From Streptomyces sp. Ru62 (lineage in GTDB: Bacteria; Actinomycetota; Actinomycetes; Streptomycetales; Streptomycetaceae), in the NCBI RefSeq assembly GCF_002920615.1, contig NZ_PQSU01000001.1, forward strand, positions 1-64,000: a DNA stretch of 64,000 nt, read 5' to 3'. A program made the translations under genes and the position numbers. The notes under the pieces are model-generated. The model saw nothing but the letters and a program-made list of their open reading frames with translations, was not told where the DNA came from and made no database searches. This document shows positions 17,266 to 27,093 of this stretch, in pieces; positions within the stretch are counted from its first letter, which is position 1, and each line of letters begins with the position of its first letter.

Positions 17266-18323
17266 GCACCGCAGCCGTCACCGACAAGCGGCCCAGCACG
17301 CTGCGGGCCGCGAGCCTGCCCCGGTGGACGCCGTGGGCCATCGCCGCCGGCTCCCTCGTCCTGGGCATCGGCATCAGCCTGGCCGCCGGCCTCGACAGCC
17401 AGATCCAGTGGGGTCTGATCGCCGCCGTCCTCTTCGTCCTCGGCACCTTCGGCATCGCCGCGCGGGTCGAGGGCCGCCGCCAGGCCAAGGACCGCGTCGC
17501 CACCAGCCTCGTCTGGGTGGCCTTCCTGCTCGCCGTGGTGCCGCTGGTCTCCCTGATCTGGGTGACCGCCGCGCGCGGTGTGAAGGTCCTCGACGTCTAC
17601 TTCCTGACCCACTCGATGGGGGTCGTCGCCGACACCGAGCCCGGCGGGGGCATCTACCACGCCATCATCGGCAGCCTGGAGCAGGTCGGCCTCGCCACCC
17701 TCATCGGCGCCCCGATCGGCGTGCTCACCGCGATCTACCTCGTCGAGTACGGCCGTGGCCGGCTCGCCAAGGCCGTCACGTTCTTCGTCGACGTCATGAC
17801 GGGCATCCCGTCGATCGTCGCGGGCCTGTTCATCCTCAGCCTGATGCTCATCTTCGAGATGCAGCCGTTCGGCTTCGCCGGCTCGCTGGCCCTGGCCATC
17901 CTGATGATGCCGGTCGTCGTCCGCTCCACCGAGGAGATGCTCAAGCTCGTCCCGAACGAGCTGCGCGAGGCGTCCCTGGCGCTCGGCGTGCCCAAGTGGC
18001 GGACCATCCTGAAGGTGGTCCTGCCGACCTCCATCGGAGGCATCACGACCGGCATCATGCTGGCGGTCGCCCGTATCGCCGGCGAGACCGCGCCGGTGCT
18101 GCTGCTGGTGTTCGGCAACCCGTTCATCAACAACAACCCCTTCGAGGGCGCGCAGGCGTCGCTGCCGCTGTACATCTACCAGCAGTTCGCCAACAGCGCT
18201 GGCTCCGGTGCGGCCTACGACCGCGCGTGGGCGGCGTCCCTCACGCTGATCGCCTTCGTGATGATCCTCAACCTGGTGGCCCGCGGCATCGCCCGCTGGA
18301 AGGCTCCCAAGACCGGTCGCTGA
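17262..18323 (+). CDS. pstA: Phosphate ABC transporter permease PstA
   Basis: 353 aa from the ATG at 17262. Eight predicted helices: two extra at the N-terminus (residues 25-70), then a six-helix permease domain. The EAA loop reads [20 protein letters not shown] (starting about residue 237) and the family motif [12 protein letters not shown] follows. The frame is open far upstream inside pstC, but the overlap with the pstC stop, and PstA homology beginning here, fix the start. Confidence 0.96.
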   Translation: MSTAAVTDKRPSTLRAASLPRWTPWAIAAGSLVLGIGISLAAGLDSQIQWGLIAAVLFVLGTFGIAARVEGRRQAKDRVATSLVWVAFLLAVVPLVSLIWVTAARGVKVLDVYFLTHSMGVVADTEPGGGIYHAIIGSLEQVGLATLIGAPIGVLTAIYLVEYGRGRLAKAVTFFVDVMTGIPSIVAGLFILSLMLIFEMQPFGFAGSLALAILMMPVVVRSTEEMLKLVPNELREASLALGVPKWRTILKVVLPTSIGGITTGIMLAVARIAGETAPVLLLVFGNPFINNNPFEGAQASLPLYIYQQFANSAGSGAAYDRAWAASLTLIAFVMILNLVARGIARWKAPKTGR

Positions 18324-18396
18324 GGCGACTACTTCCGGCTCCGCCGAGCGGGGCCACACAGCGACCGAGCTTGAATTTTCTGGAAGTGAAGCAGAC

Positions 18397-19173
18397 ATGG
18401 CCAAGCGAATCGACGTAAGCGGCCTCACCGCCTTCTACGGCTCCCACAAGGCGATCGAGGACATCTCGATGACCGTGGAGCCGCGGTCGGTGACGGCGTT
18501 CATCGGCCCCTCCGGCTGCGGCAAGTCGACGTTCCTGCGCACGCTGAACCGCATGCACGAGGTCACCCCCGGCGGCCGCGTCGAGGGCAAGGTGCTCCTG
18601 GACGACGAGGACCTGTACGGCAGCGGGGTCGACCCGGTGTCCGTCCGCCGTGAGGTGGGCATGGTCTTCCAGCGTCCGAACCCGTTCCCCACGATGTCGA
18701 TCTTCGACAACGTGGCCGCGGGCCTGCGGCTGAACGGCAACTACAAGAAGTCGGAACTGAACGACATCGTCGAGAAGTCCCTCAAGGGCGCGAACCTCTG
18801 GAACGAGGTGAAGGACCGCCTGAACAAGCCGGGCTCCGGTCTGTCCGGTGGTCAGCAGCAGCGTCTGTGCATCGCCCGTGCCATCGCGGTCGAGCCGAAG
18901 GTGCTCCTCATGGACGAGCCCTGCTCCGCCCTGGACCCGATCTCCACCCTCGCCATCGAGGACCTGATCGGTGAGCTGAAGGAGCGGTTCACGATCGTCA
19001 TCGTGACGCACAACATGCAGCAGGCGGCCCGAGTCTCGGACCGTACGGCGTTCTTCAACCTCGCGGCGGTCGGACAGCCCGGCCGGCTGATCGAGATCGA
19101 CGACACGGAGCGGATCTTCTCCAACCCGTCGGTCCAGGCCACGGAGGACTACATCTCCGGCCGCTTCGGCTGA
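18397..19173 (+). CDS. pstB: Phosphate ABC transporter ATPase PstB
   Basis: 258 aa with Walker [10 protein letters not shown], PstB-typical [17 protein letters not shown]-loop, ABC signature [14 protein letters not shown], Walker [14 protein letters not shown] and the H-loop in [11 protein letters not shown]. Energises phosphate uptake. GGAAGTGAAG lies just before the ATG. Ends the operon, followed by two hairpins. Confidence 0.97.
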   Translation: MAKRIDVSGLTAFYGSHKAIEDISMTVEPRSVTAFIGPSGCGKSTFLRTLNRMHEVTPGGRVEGKVLLDDEDLYGSGVDPVSVRREVGMVFQRPNPFPTMSIFDNVAAGLRLNGNYKKSELNDIVEKSLKGANLWNEVKDRLNKPGSGLSGGQQQRLCIARAIAVEPKVLLMDEPCSALDPISTLAIEDLIGELKERFTIVIVTHNMQQAARVSDRTAFFNLAAVGQPGRLIEIDDTERIFSNPSVQATEDYISGRFG

Positions 19174-19184
19174 TCCCACGATCC

Positions 19185-19256
19185 CCTCGCGGTGCTGCAT
19201 GGCGGTGCCACCGCGAGGACGCAAAGGGCCCGCCCCTGGCTCCCGGGGGCGGGCCC
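19185..19256. terminator. Double hairpin ending pstSCAB
   Basis: First stem: CCTCGCGGTG (19185-19194) with CACCGCGAGG (19209-19218). Second: GGGCCCGCCCC (19226-19236) with GGGGCGGGCCC (19246-19256), an uninterrupted 11-bp stem. They separate the convergent pst and pit transcripts and probably act in both directions. Confidence 0.8.
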
Positions 19257-19410
19257 ACTGCGTTGTCACTGCGTTCGGCTTCGGGGCCGGGGGTCTTCGG
19301 GGCTTCGCCCCTCGCCCCGGTGCTTCCCACCCGCCCACCGGACTCGGTCCGGCTGGAGGGCGGGAGTGAGGCGGGGTTCGGCTCGGTCGGCCGGGACCGG
19401 GTGGGCCCGG

Positions 19411-20409
19411 TTACAGCGCCACCAGCTTGACCACCCCGAAGGCCAGGGCGGCGACCAGGGCCGCTGCCGGCATCGTGATGAACCAGCCGAGGATGATGTT
19501 CTTGGCCACGCCCCAGCGGACGGCGTTGACGCGCTTGGTCGCGCCCACGCCCATGATGGCCGACGTGATGACGTGGGTCGTGGAGATCGGCGCCTTGAAG
19601 AGGAACGCCGTGGTGAACATGATCGACGCGCCGGTCGTCTCGGCGGCGAAGCCCTGCGGCGGGTCCAGCTCGATGATCTTGCGACCCAGCGTGCGCATGA
19701 TCCGCCAGCCGCCCGCGTAGGTGCCGAGGGACAGCATGATCGCGCAGACGATCTTCACCCAGACCGGGATCGGGTCGCCGTACGTCTCATGGCCGGAAAT
19801 CACCAGTGCCATGACGACGACGCCCATCGTCTTCTGGGCGTCCTGGAGACCGTGGCCCAGCGCCATGCCGGCCGCCGAGACGGTCTGGGCTATGCGGAAG
19901 CCGCGCTTGGCCTTGTGCGGGTTGGCCCTGCGGAAGATCCACAGGATCGCCGTCATGACCAGGTAGCCGACGATCAGGCCCACGACCGGGGACACGAACA
20001 TCGGGATGATGACCTTGTCGACCACCCCGTGCCAGATCACCGTCGTACCGCCCGCCAGCGCCGCGCCCACCAGGCCGCCGAACAGGGCGTGCGAGGAGGA
20101 GGACGGCAGGCCGAAGTACCAGGTGACCAGGTTCCAGACGATCGCGCCGAGCAGGGCCGCGAAGAGGATCCCCATGCCGGTCGAGCCCTGGGGCGTCTCG
20201 ATCAGGCCCTCGCTGACCGTCTTGGCGACGCCGGAGCCCAGGAAGGCACCGGCGAGGTTCATCACGGCCGCCATGGCGAGGGCCGCACGCGGGGTCAGCG
20301 CCCGCGTCGACACCGACGTCGCGATGGCGTTCGCCGAGTCGTGGAAACCGTTGGTGTACGTGAAGAAGAGCGCGACCGCGATGGTCACGACCAGGGCGAA
20401 GGTGTCCAT
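19411..20409 (-). CDS. pit: Low-affinity inorganic phosphate transporter, Pit family
   Basis: 332 aa with about ten membrane helices and the two Pit repeats: TNGFHDSANAIATSVSTRAL near the N-terminus and ITSAIMGVGATKR with GWFITMPAAALVAAL near the C-terminus. Proton- or metal-coupled phosphate uptake. Second gene of a two-gene operon, 7 nt after the DUF47 gene. Confidence 0.95.
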   Translation of the reverse strand: MDTFALVVTIAVALFFTYTNGFHDSANAIATSVSTRALTPRAALAMAAVMNLAGAFLGSGVAKTVSEGLIETPQGSTGMGILFAALLGAIVWNLVTWYFGLPSSSSHALFGGLVGAALAGGTTVIWHGVVDKVIIPMFVSPVVGLIVGYLVMTAILWIFRRANPHKAKRGFRIAQTVSAAGMALGHGLQDAQKTMGVVVMALVISGHETYGDPIPVWVKIVCAIMLSLGTYAGGWRIMRTLGRKIIELDPPQGFAAETTGASIMFTTAFLFKAPISTTHVITSAIMGVGATKRVNAVRWGVAKNIILGWFITMPAAALVAALAFGVVKLVAL

Positions 20410-20416
20410 CGACGCC

Positions 20417-21037
20417 TCAGGACTCCTTGACGGCGATGGTCTCCACCGTGTTCGCCACGTGCTCGAACGCGTCCGCCGCCTCTTCCAGGACGTCCACGAT
20501 CTGCTTGAGCTTCAGCACCTCGATCGCGTCGTACTTGCCGTTGAAGAGGTGGGCGAGCAGCTTGCGGTGGATCTGGTCGGCCTGGTTCTCCAGCCGGTTG
20601 ACCTCGATCCAGTACTCGGTGAGGTTGTCCATGGTGCGGAGGTTCGGCATGGCCTCCGCGGTCAGCTCGGCCGCCCTGGCCAGAACCTCGATCTGCTGCT
20701 CGACGCCCTTCGGCAGTTCCTCGACGTTGTAGAGGACGACCAGGTCGACCGCCTCCTCCATGAAGTCCATGATGTCGTCCAGGGAACCGGCGAGGGCGTA
20801 GATGTCCTCCCGGTCGAACGGCGTGATGAACGAGGAGTTCAGCTGGTGGAAGATCGCGTGCGTGGCGTCGTCACCTGCGTGTTCGGCGGCCCGCATACGC
20901 TCTGCGATCTCGGCCCGGGCGGAGGAGTCCGCCCCGAGCAGTTCCATCAGGAGTTTCGAGCCGGTGACGATGTTGTCCGCGGACGCGGCGAACATGTCGT
21001 AGAAGCTCGTCTCCCTGGGGGTCAGACGAAAGCGCAC
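20417..21037 (-). CDS. DUF47/PhoU-like Pit accessory protein
   Basis: 206 aa, GTG start, all-helical PhoU_div (DUF47) protein with the acidic helix pairs DREDIYALAGSLDDIMDFMEE and IEVNRLENQADQIHRKLL that bind metal clusters in PhoU-like proteins. Always paired with Pit; thought to control Pit activity. Transcribed ahead of pit with a 7-nt gap. Confidence 0.92.
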   Translation of the reverse strand: MRFRLTPRETSFYDMFAASADNIVTGSKLLMELLGADSSARAEIAERMRAAEHAGDDATHAIFHQLNSSFITPFDREDIYALAGSLDDIMDFMEEAVDLVVLYNVEELPKGVEQQIEVLARAAELTAEAMPNLRTMDNLTEYWIEVNRLENQADQIHRKLLAHLFNGKYDAIEVLKLKQIVDVLEEAADAFEHVANTVETIAVKES

Positions 21038-21192
21038 GTGGGGTCCTCGGGGTGCTTCGGTTTCGGTCAGGCTGATGCTAGGCGCATCATCCGGCCACGG
21101 CTAATGGGCCGCATCCCAGTGTCGCCCATCGAGCACAGTGGTCAGCACGGGGGCGTACGAAGGGCCGTCTACCCCGGAAAGTTCGTTACCAT

Positions 21193-21209
21193 ATACCCAG
21201 TAGGGGTAT
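21193..21209. promoter_or_regulatory. CsoR operator
   Basis: ATACCC-AGTAG-GGGTAT is a perfect inverted repeat matching the CsoR consensus (TACCC/GGGTA arms, A/T flanks). It lies 44 bp before csoR, consistent with autoregulation by copper. Confidence 0.75.
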
Positions 21210-21252
21210 GTGTCCCTTTTGTCCCTGACTCGTCCCGAGACGGAGGCCCGCG

Positions 21253-21558
21253 ATGACGACGACCGAGGCCGGCGCCACGCACGGCTACCACAAGCAGAAG
21301 GACGAGCACCTCAAGCGGCTGCGCCGGATCGAGGGCCAGATCCGCGGCTTGCAGCGGATGGTGGAGGAGGACACGTACTGCATCGACATACTCACGCAGG
21401 TCTCCGCCTCCACGAAGGCCCTGCAGTCCTTCGCGCTCCAGCTGCTGGAGGAGCACCTGCGGCACTGCGTCGCGGACGCGGCCGTCAAGGGCGGTGACGC
21501 GATCGACGCCAAGGTGGACGAGGCGACGAAGGCGATCGGCCGGCTGCTGCGCAGCTGA
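21253..21558 (+). CDS. csoR: Copper-sensing repressor CsoR
   Basis: 101 aa of the DUF156 family. The Cu(I)-binding residues line up as Cys43 (TYCIDIL), His68 and Cys72 (EEHLRHC). RIEGQIRGLQRMVEED is the DNA-facing helix. When Cu(I) binds, CsoR leaves its operator; the matching operator is just upstream. No copper ATPase or chaperone gene is nearby, so its targets other than itself must lie elsewhere. Confidence 0.92.
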   Translation: MTTTEAGATHGYHKQKDEHLKRLRRIEGQIRGLQRMVEEDTYCIDILTQVSASTKALQSFALQLLEEHLRHCVADAAVKGGDAIDAKVDEATKAIGRLLRS

Positions 21559-21563
21559 GCGGA

Positions 21564-21725
21564 TCAGGCCGCGTTCCGCTCCTCGGCGACCCGCAGCACC
21601 TCGTCGATGCTCTCCAGGCTGAGCCGGTCCTCGGCGGCGGAGGCCGCGATGATCAGCTCTCCGCACAGCTCGATCTCGGCGAGGGCCACGTGGTCCTGAA
21701 CCGCCGTGCCGCCGACCGCAGCCAC
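21564..21725 (-). CDS. Small conserved hypothetical protein
   Basis: Convergent with csoR, 5 nt after its stop. The frame is open to an ATG at 21794, but the GTG at 21725 is preceded by AGAGGTGA six bases away, giving a 53-residue protein beginning VAAVGGTAVQDHVALAEIELC. It is helical and acidic with one Cys and no membrane segment. I do not recognise a function. Confidence 0.6.
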   Translation of the reverse strand: MAAVGGTAVQDHVALAEIELCGELIIAASAAEDRLSLESIDEVLRVAEERNAA

Positions 21726-21842
21726 CCGCCTCACCTCTTCTCGGACGTCACCGCTCCCTAGAGTAGGCAGCGCTCTACACACCGCGCATGGCACGGACGG
21801 GCTACTTACGGGGTGGCGACCCGGACTAGTGACTGGCCGGTT

Positions 21843-22706
21843 TCAGGCCCCGCCGCCGGTCCCGCCCTCCTCGGCGATCCGGCCCGCGTAGATGTCCTCC
21901 GGGGCCGGCAGCCGTACGTCGGCGGGGGTGCCGAAGTCGTACAGCAGCAGGGTGGAGGCGACCGCCACGGTGGCCTTCTGGCGGCCGTTGACGAAGCTGA
22001 AGCGCTGCCGCAGCTTGCGGATGCGGCCCTGGTCGTCCAGGTACGCGTCGAACGGCACCTCGGCCGTGGCGAAGCCTTTCGCCGCCGCCGCCAGGGCCGC
22101 CCTGTTCGCGGCGGAGGCGTACCGGGCCGCGCGGCGCAGGTCGGCGGTGCCCCGGTAGTGCCGCACCGCCGTCCCGGCGACCTCGGTCCGGCCGACGAGG
22201 ACCGCCTCCCGCGTGCCGCGCAGCACCTCGGCCGCCGCGTACGGGTCGGTCGCGCCGCCGGTGACCAGATTGCCGTCGGACAGCGTCGCGGTCTCCACCC
22301 GCACCCACTTGTCGGCGGGCACGCCCGCGCCCCGGTTCTTCATGAACAGCGCACCCGGGGCGAGGAGTTCGGTGATGGGCCGGTGTCGGGAGGCGCCCGT
22401 CGGGTCCTCGGGCAGCACCACCGTGAGCCGGCCGAGGCGGCGCCGGTAGTCGTAGACGCCCTTGCCGCGGATGGTGACCCGGGTGCCGCCGGTGGCCATC
22501 TCCATGGAGGTGCCCGCTTTGGAACTGCCCGCGTCCCGCAGCGCGTCGGCGGCCCGGTGCAGGGTGGCGACGGGGTCGCCCGCGCCTTTGACGTCCTCGG
22601 CGGCGGCCCCGCTGCCGGAACAGCCCGTGGCGCCCGTCCCGAGGGCGAGGAGGACACCCGCCGCGACGACCGCGCCGCCCGCGCGCCTGTGCTGCCGCCG
22701 ATCCAT
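21843..22706 (-). CDS. Secreted lipoprotein, LppX/LolA-like
   Basis: 287 aa from an ATG at 22706 (the frame is open far upstream through repetitive DNA). Signal peptide with lipobox at ATGCSG, then a domain made of beta-strands such as TRVTIRGKGVYDYRRRLGRL and IRKLRQRFSFVNGRQKATV with YDFGTPADVRLPAPEDI near the end. This pattern is seen in actinobacterial LppX/LprAFG-like or LolA-fold lipoproteins that carry lipids at the cell surface. Family placement is by pattern only. Confidence 0.7.
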   Translation of the reverse strand: MDRRQHRRAGGAVVAAGVLLALGTGATGCSGSGAAAEDVKGAGDPVATLHRAADALRDAGSSKAGTSMEMATGGTRVTIRGKGVYDYRRRLGRLTVVLPEDPTGASRHRPITELLAPGALFMKNRGAGVPADKWVRVETATLSDGNLVTGGATDPYAAAEVLRGTREAVLVGRTEVAGTAVRHYRGTADLRRAARYASAANRAALAAAAKGFATAEVPFDAYLDDQGRIRKLRQRFSFVNGRQKATVAVASTLLLYDFGTPADVRLPAPEDIYAGRIAEEGGTGGGA

Positions 22707-23196
22707 CGCCTGCCTACCCCCAGCCGGAGTGTCCGTCACGGGCCCCCTGTCGTCCGGATAACGACGGCTCGGGGGCGCCGTCACGCGCCGCCGGGAGCGG
22801 CGGCGGGGGCGCGCCGGGGCGAGGGGAGCGGGACCGGCGCCGGTGGGGCGAGAGGGAAGCCGCGGGGGCGCGACTGGCGCCGATGAGGGCGAGTGCGGCA
22901 CGGGTGAGGGTGGGTGGCGCCGACGGGGGGAGTCCGGAGCCACGGGCGAGTACGGCGCCGGCGGGGGTGGGCCCGGCGCCGGTGAGGGCGAAAGTGAAGC
23001 CGCGGGGGCGAGACTGGCGCCGGGGGCGGGTGCGGCGCCGGTGAGGGTGGGGTGGCGCCGACGGGGGCGAGTACGGCGGCAACAGGGGCGAGTCCCCCGG
23101 TGACGGGGATGCGGCCGACGCCGGCAGGAGTCGGGCGGACCGGTGCCGTCGGGTGGCAGACCAACTCTTCGCCCAGGTCTGGGTACCTTTGACGGT
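22707..23196. repeat. Intergenic GC-rich degenerate repeat tract
   Basis: A stretch of over 400 bp made of variants of GGCGCCGGTGAGGGCGAG. A longer unit starting GAAGCCGCGGGGGCG occurs at 22856 and again at 22996, giving a period of 140 bp. Open frames occur on both strands simply because stop codons are rare here; none has a ribosome site or family resemblance. It lies between the lipoprotein and a divergent microprotein gene. Confidence 0.65.
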
Positions 23197-23382
23197 GTGG
23201 CAGTCACCGCGGTACCGGAGGACGGGTCGGAACGCGCCCGGTCCGGGCAGGAGCACCTCACGACGACGACCGAGCAGGGCCCCTTCTGCGTGGCCAGATG
23301 CAGTTGCGGCTGGCGCGGCCCCGCCCGCCGGGCCCGCAGCCAGGCCCGTACGGACGCGGAGGGGCACATGACGGGCCTCTGA
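23197..23382 (+). CDS. Cys-containing microprotein
   Basis: 61 aa starting at the GTG at 23197, 7 nt after TACCTT (23184-23189), so probably leaderless. The C-terminal half reads CVARCSCGWRGPARRA followed by RTDAEGH: two or three Cys and a His, a pattern repeated in many Streptomyces small proteins and suggestive of a zinc knuckle. Function unknown. Convergent with the Nudix gene. Confidence 0.65.
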   Translation: MAVTAVPEDGSERARSGQEHLTTTTEQGPFCVARCSCGWRGPARRARSQARTDAEGHMTGL

Positions 23383-23385
23383 CCG

Positions 23386-23799
23386 TCAGCGGCGCTCCAG
23401 GGCCCGCAGGAGCGCGTCCACCAGGTCCCCGTCGCGCGGCTGGGTCAGCCGGGCCCGGGCCGCCGCCGGGGCCAGCCAGAGGATGCGGTCCACCTCGGCG
23501 TTCGGCGTGAAGTGGCCGGAAACCGCCTCCGCGGCCCAGTACCGCACCCGCTTCGGGCGGCCGTTGGCCGAATAGTGCAGGGTCGGCAGCTCGCCGCCCG
23601 GCTCCGCGGTGTACCCGGTCTCCTCCGCGACCTCGCGCAGCGCGCCGGCGAGCGGGTCCTCGCCCCGCTTCAGCTTGCCCTTGGGGTGGGACCAGTCGTC
23701 GTACTTCGGCCGGTGGACGAGACAGATCTCCAGGTCGCCGGAGGCCGGGGAGCGGCGCCACAGCACACAGCCGGCCGCCTGGACCACGGTGTCGTTCAC
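23386..23799 (-). CDS. Nudix hydrolase
   Basis: 137 aa, GTG at 23799 with GAGGAGG in front. The Nudix box is complete: G-K-L-K-R-G-E, then REVAEETGY (G-x5-E-x7-R-E-U-x-x-E-E). Short MutT-like members hydrolyse nucleoside diphosphates linked to other moieties, including diadenosine polyphosphates. It is 17 nt downstream of the CHAD gene and polyphosphate kinase, suggesting a role in phosphate or polyphosphate metabolism. Confidence 0.9.
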   Translation of the reverse strand: MNDTVVQAAGCVLWRRSPASGDLEICLVHRPKYDDWSHPKGKLKRGEDPLAGALREVAEETGYTAEPGGELPTLHYSANGRPKRVRYWAAEAVSGHFTPNAEVDRILWLAPAAARARLTQPRDGDLVDALLRALERR

Positions 23800-23816
23800 A
23801 CCGCCTCCTCGTGGGG

Positions 23817-24875
23817 TCAGGGCGCGGGGACGGTCTGCTTCTGCCACGCCTGCTGGAACGCGAACCGGGCCGCCTCGACCTCGTGCCGCTGGTCGGCGTG
23901 GAGCACACCGAGCGCGTACGCCGTCGCCGGGGTGATCCGGGGGGTGCGGGCCGCCTGCGCCGCCGCCGCTGCCGCCTCCGAGGCGTCCCGGTGCCGGTTC
24001 AGTGCCTGGCCAGCCGTCAGCAGCCGCACGTCCACCGGGGCGTTGCCGCCGAGCAGCACCTCGCGGGCGTACCGGTGCAGGCGCAGCAGCAGGCGTACCT
24101 GGTGCCAGGGGCTGTCCTGGGGGTGCGGGGACGGGTCCGGGGACAGGCCGTGGACCAGGGTCTCCGCGTTGTAGGGGTGGCCGGCGGTGACCAGGGGGAG
24201 CGCGGTGACGGCGTCCGTGAGGCGTTCCTCGGCCGCGGCGGCCAGGGGGTGCAGGGTGGTGGCGGGGGCGGTGGGGGTGAGGGGGACCTCGCTGGCGAGT
24301 ACGGCCACCTTGTCGGCCACGGCGTGGAAGCGGGAGGAGCCGAGGGCCTGGAGGGCGGTCGAGTGGGCCCTCGTCCGGGCGAGGGTGAGCTGGCGTTCGA
24401 GCAGGGCGCCCGCCTTCGCCGCGCCGACCGTGAGGTTGGCGCGCTCCGCCGTCGCCGTCGCGGTGGCCGGACCGCCGGTGTTCTCCGGCGCCGTCACGGC
24501 CTGCGCCGGGAACACGGTCGTGCCCGACAGCCGGTGCAACGCCAGCAACAGGCGTTCCAGGCGGGCCTCGTAGGCGTGTTCCAGACCCAGTGTGCCGGAC
24601 AGCCATGCGAGTTCCGGGCGCATCTCCTCCGACCAGCCGGGGTCCAGGAGGGGGCGGAAGGTGTGCAGGCTGGCGCTGATGCGGCGGGCCGAGCGGCGCA
24701 GGGCGCGGGCCGCGTCGACGGGCTCCTCCGGGCCGGCCGCCTGGCCCCCGGTCTCCCGGTGCAGGCGCAGGGCGCGGAGGAACTCCGTGGCCTGGGCGCG
24801 CAGGTAGCCCGCCAGGGCGTCCCCCGTCACCGCCTCGGCCGCGGGGTTCGTCGGGTCAAGGTGTTGCTGTGCCAC
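23817..24875 (-). CDS. CHAD-domain protein
   Basis: 352 aa, GTG start 20 nt inside the end of ppk. It has the conserved-His alpha-helical domain: [19 protein letters not shown] (about residues 58-76), [22 protein letters not shown], and conserved His/Arg/Lys residues along the helices such as [17 protein letters not shown] domains bind polyphosphate granules; the overlap with ppk strongly supports such a role here. Confidence 0.9.
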   Translation of the reverse strand: MAQQHLDPTNPAAEAVTGDALAGYLRAQATEFLRALRLHRETGGQAAGPEEPVDAARALRRSARRISASLHTFRPLLDPGWSEEMRPELAWLSGTLGLEHAYEARLERLLLALHRLSGTTVFPAQAVTAPENTGGPATATATAERANLTVGAAKAGALLERQLTLARTRAHSTALQALGSSRFHAVADKVAVLASEVPLTPTAPATTLHPLAAAAEERLTDAVTALPLVTAGHPYNAETLVHGLSPDPSPHPQDSPWHQVRLLLRLHRYAREVLLGGNAPVDVRLLTAGQALNRHRDASEAAAAAAQAARTPRITPATAYALGVLHADQRHEVEAARFAFQQAWQKQTVPAP

Positions 24876-27093
24876 GCCGGCGCCTCCGGGCGTCTATGAG
24901 CATCTCCTGGACGTTGCGCAGGGGTTGGCCGTCCGCGTCGGTCGCGTGCCGCGTCCACTCGCCGTCCGGGCCGAGGTGCCAGGAGGCGGTGCTGTCGGAC
25001 ATGCCGGTGTCCAACAGCCGGTTGAGGGCCGCGCGGTGGCCGGGGTCGACCACCCGGACCAGGGCTTCTATCCGGCGGTCGAGGTTGCGGTGCATCATGT
25101 CGGCGCTGCCGATCCACACCTCGGGCTCGCCGCCGTTGCCGAAGGCGAACACCCGGGAGTGTTCGAGGAAGCGGCCGAGGATCGAGCGGACCCGTATGTT
25201 CTCGGACAGGCCCGTGACGCCCGGGCGGACGGCGCAGATGCCCCGCACCCAGATGTCGACCGGCACGCCCGCCTGGGAGGCCCGGTAGAGGGCGTCGATG
25301 ACCGCCTCGTCCACCATCGAGTTGACCTTGATGCGGACGAAGGCCGGACGGCCCGCACGGTGGTGCTGCACCTCCTTGTCGATCCGCGCGACCAGGCCGT
25401 CCCGGAGGGACTTGGGGGCGACCAGCAGGCGGCGGTAGGTCTCGCGGCGCGAGTAGCCGGACAGCCGGTTGAAGAGGTCGGAGAGGTCCGCGCCGACCTG
25501 CGGGTCGGCGGTGAGCAGCCCGAGGTCCTCGTACAGGCGGGCCGTCTTCGGGTGGTAGTTGCCGGTGCCGACGTGGCTGTAGCGGCGCAGCGTCTCGCCC
25601 TCCTGGCGGACCACCAGCGACAGCTTGCAGTGCGTCTTCAGGCCGACCAGGCCGTAGACGACGTGGCAGCCGGCCTCCTCCAGCTTGCGCGCCCACTTGA
25701 TGTTGGCGTGCTCGTCGAAGCGGGCCTTGATCTCGACCAGGACGAGGACCTGCTTGCCGGACTCGGCGGCGTCGATGAGCGCGTCGACTATCGGGGAGTC
25801 GCCGGAGGTGCGGTACAGGGTCTGCTTGATGGCGAGGACGTCCGGGTCGGCCGCGGCCTGCTCCAGGAACGCCTGCACGGAGGTGGAGAAGCTGTCGTAG
25901 GGGTGGTGCAGGAGCACGTCCCGCGCGCGCAGCGCCGCGAAGATGTCGGGCGCGGACGCCGACTCGACCTCGGCGAGGTCGCGGTGGGTGCCGGCGATGA
26001 ACTTGGGGTACTTCAGCTCCGGCCGGTCGAGGCTGTGGATGCGGAAGAGGCCGGTGAGGTCGAGCGGGCCGGGCAGCGGGTAGACCTCCGCCTCGGAGAT
26101 CTTCAGCTCGCGCACCAGGAGGTCCAGCACCTCGCGGTCGATGGACTCCTCGACCTCCAGGCGCACCGGCGGCCCGAAGCGGCGCCGCATGAGTTCCTTC
26201 TCCAGGGCCTGGAGGAGGTTCTCGGCGTCGTCCTCCTCGACCTCCAGGTCCTCGTTGCGGGTGATCCGGAAGGCGTGGTGCTCCAGGATCTCCATGCCCG
26301 GGAAAAGCTCTTCCAGGTGGTTGGGGGCCGCGATGACGTCCTCGATGGGGACGTAGCGGCCGGGGGAGGCCTCCAGGAAGCGGGACAGCAGCGGGGGCAC
26401 CTTCACGCGCGCGAAGTGCTTGTGGCCGCTGACCGGGTTCCGCACCACGACGGCCAGGTTCAGGGAGAGGCCGGAGATGTACGGGAAGGGGTGCGCGGGG
26501 TCGACGGCCAGGGGCGTGAGGACCGGGAAGATCTGGTGCCGGAAGAGCGTGAAGAGCCGGGCCTGTTCCTTGTCGGTCAGCTCGGACCAGCGGACCAGGT
26601 GGATGCCCTCGTCCGCGAGCGCGGGGGCGACGTCCTCGTGGTAGCAGGCGGCGTGCCGTGCCATCAGCTCGCGGGAGCGGGCCCAGATCATCTCCAGCAC
26701 CTCGCGGGGCTGGAGGCCGGAGGCGGAGCGGGTGGCGACGCCGGTGGCGATACGGCGCTTCAGACCGGCCACCCGGACCATGAAGAACTCGTCCAGGTTG
26801 CTGGCGAAGATCGCGAGGAAGTTCGCGCGCTCCAGCAGCGGCGTGTTCGGGTCCTCGGCCAGCTCCAGGACGCGCTCGTTGAAGGCGAGCCAGCTGCGTT
26901 CCCGGTCGAGGAAGCGGCCCTGGGGCAGGGGCGCGCCGTCGGTCGGCGCCTCCTCGTAGGTGTCGAGACCCGCGTCGAGATCGGGTTCCAGGTCGGAGAC
27001 CACGGCGGCCACGGCGTGCTGGCGGTGCGCGGCGATGGAGCCCACGGAGGGCTGGGGGTGCTGTACCTCTGCCTGGGTGTCTTGCTGACTCAT
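24856..27093 (-). CDS. ppk: Polyphosphate kinase Ppk1
   Basis: 745 aa from the ATG at 27093, with GGAAG about 9 nt upstream; a longer in-frame start at 27216 lacks a site and encodes a Pro-rich tail. Ppk1 landmarks: [19 protein letters not shown] at the N-terminal domain, [14 protein letters not shown] and [18 protein letters not shown] in the catalytic core, the phosphorylated His in [19 protein letters not shown], and [16 protein letters not shown] containing the second essential His. Makes polyphosphate from ATP reversibly. Probably phosphate-regulated, but I could not find a convincing PHO box in the 5' region. Leads the operon ppk-CHAD-Nudix. Confidence 0.96.
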   Translation of the reverse strand: MSQQDTQAEVQHPQPSVGSIAAHRQHAVAAVVSDLEPDLDAGLDTYEEAPTDGAPLPQGRFLDRERSWLAFNERVLELAEDPNTPLLERANFLAIFASNLDEFFMVRVAGLKRRIATGVATRSASGLQPREVLEMIWARSRELMARHAACYHEDVAPALADEGIHLVRWSELTDKEQARLFTLFRHQIFPVLTPLAVDPAHPFPYISGLSLNLAVVVRNPVSGHKHFARVKVPPLLSRFLEASPGRYVPIEDVIAAPNHLEELFPGMEILEHHAFRITRNEDLEVEEDDAENLLQALEKELMRRRFGPPVRLEVEESIDREVLDLLVRELKISEAEVYPLPGPLDLTGLFRIHSLDRPELKYPKFIAGTHRDLAEVESASAPDIFAALRARDVLLHHPYDSFSTSVQAFLEQAAADPDVLAIKQTLYRTSGDSPIVDALIDAAESGKQVLVLVEIKARFDEHANIKWARKLEEAGCHVVYGLVGLKTHCKLSLVVRQEGETLRRYSHVGTGNYHPKTARLYEDLGLLTADPQVGADLSDLFNRLSGYSRRETYRRLLVAPKSLRDGLVARIDKEVQHHRAGRPAFVRIKVNSMVDEAVIDALYRASQAGVPVDIWVRGICAVRPGVTGLSENIRVRSILGRFLEHSRVFAFGNGGEPEVWIGSADMMHRNLDRRIEALVRVVDPGHRAALNRLLDTGMSDSTASWHLGPDGEWTRHATDADGQPLRNVQEMLIDARRRRRGTATP

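Noticed and set aside
21726..21794. 76-residue start of the small gene after csoR
   Set aside because: The ATG at 21794 lacks a ribosome site, while the GTG at 21725 has AGAGGTGA at correct distance.
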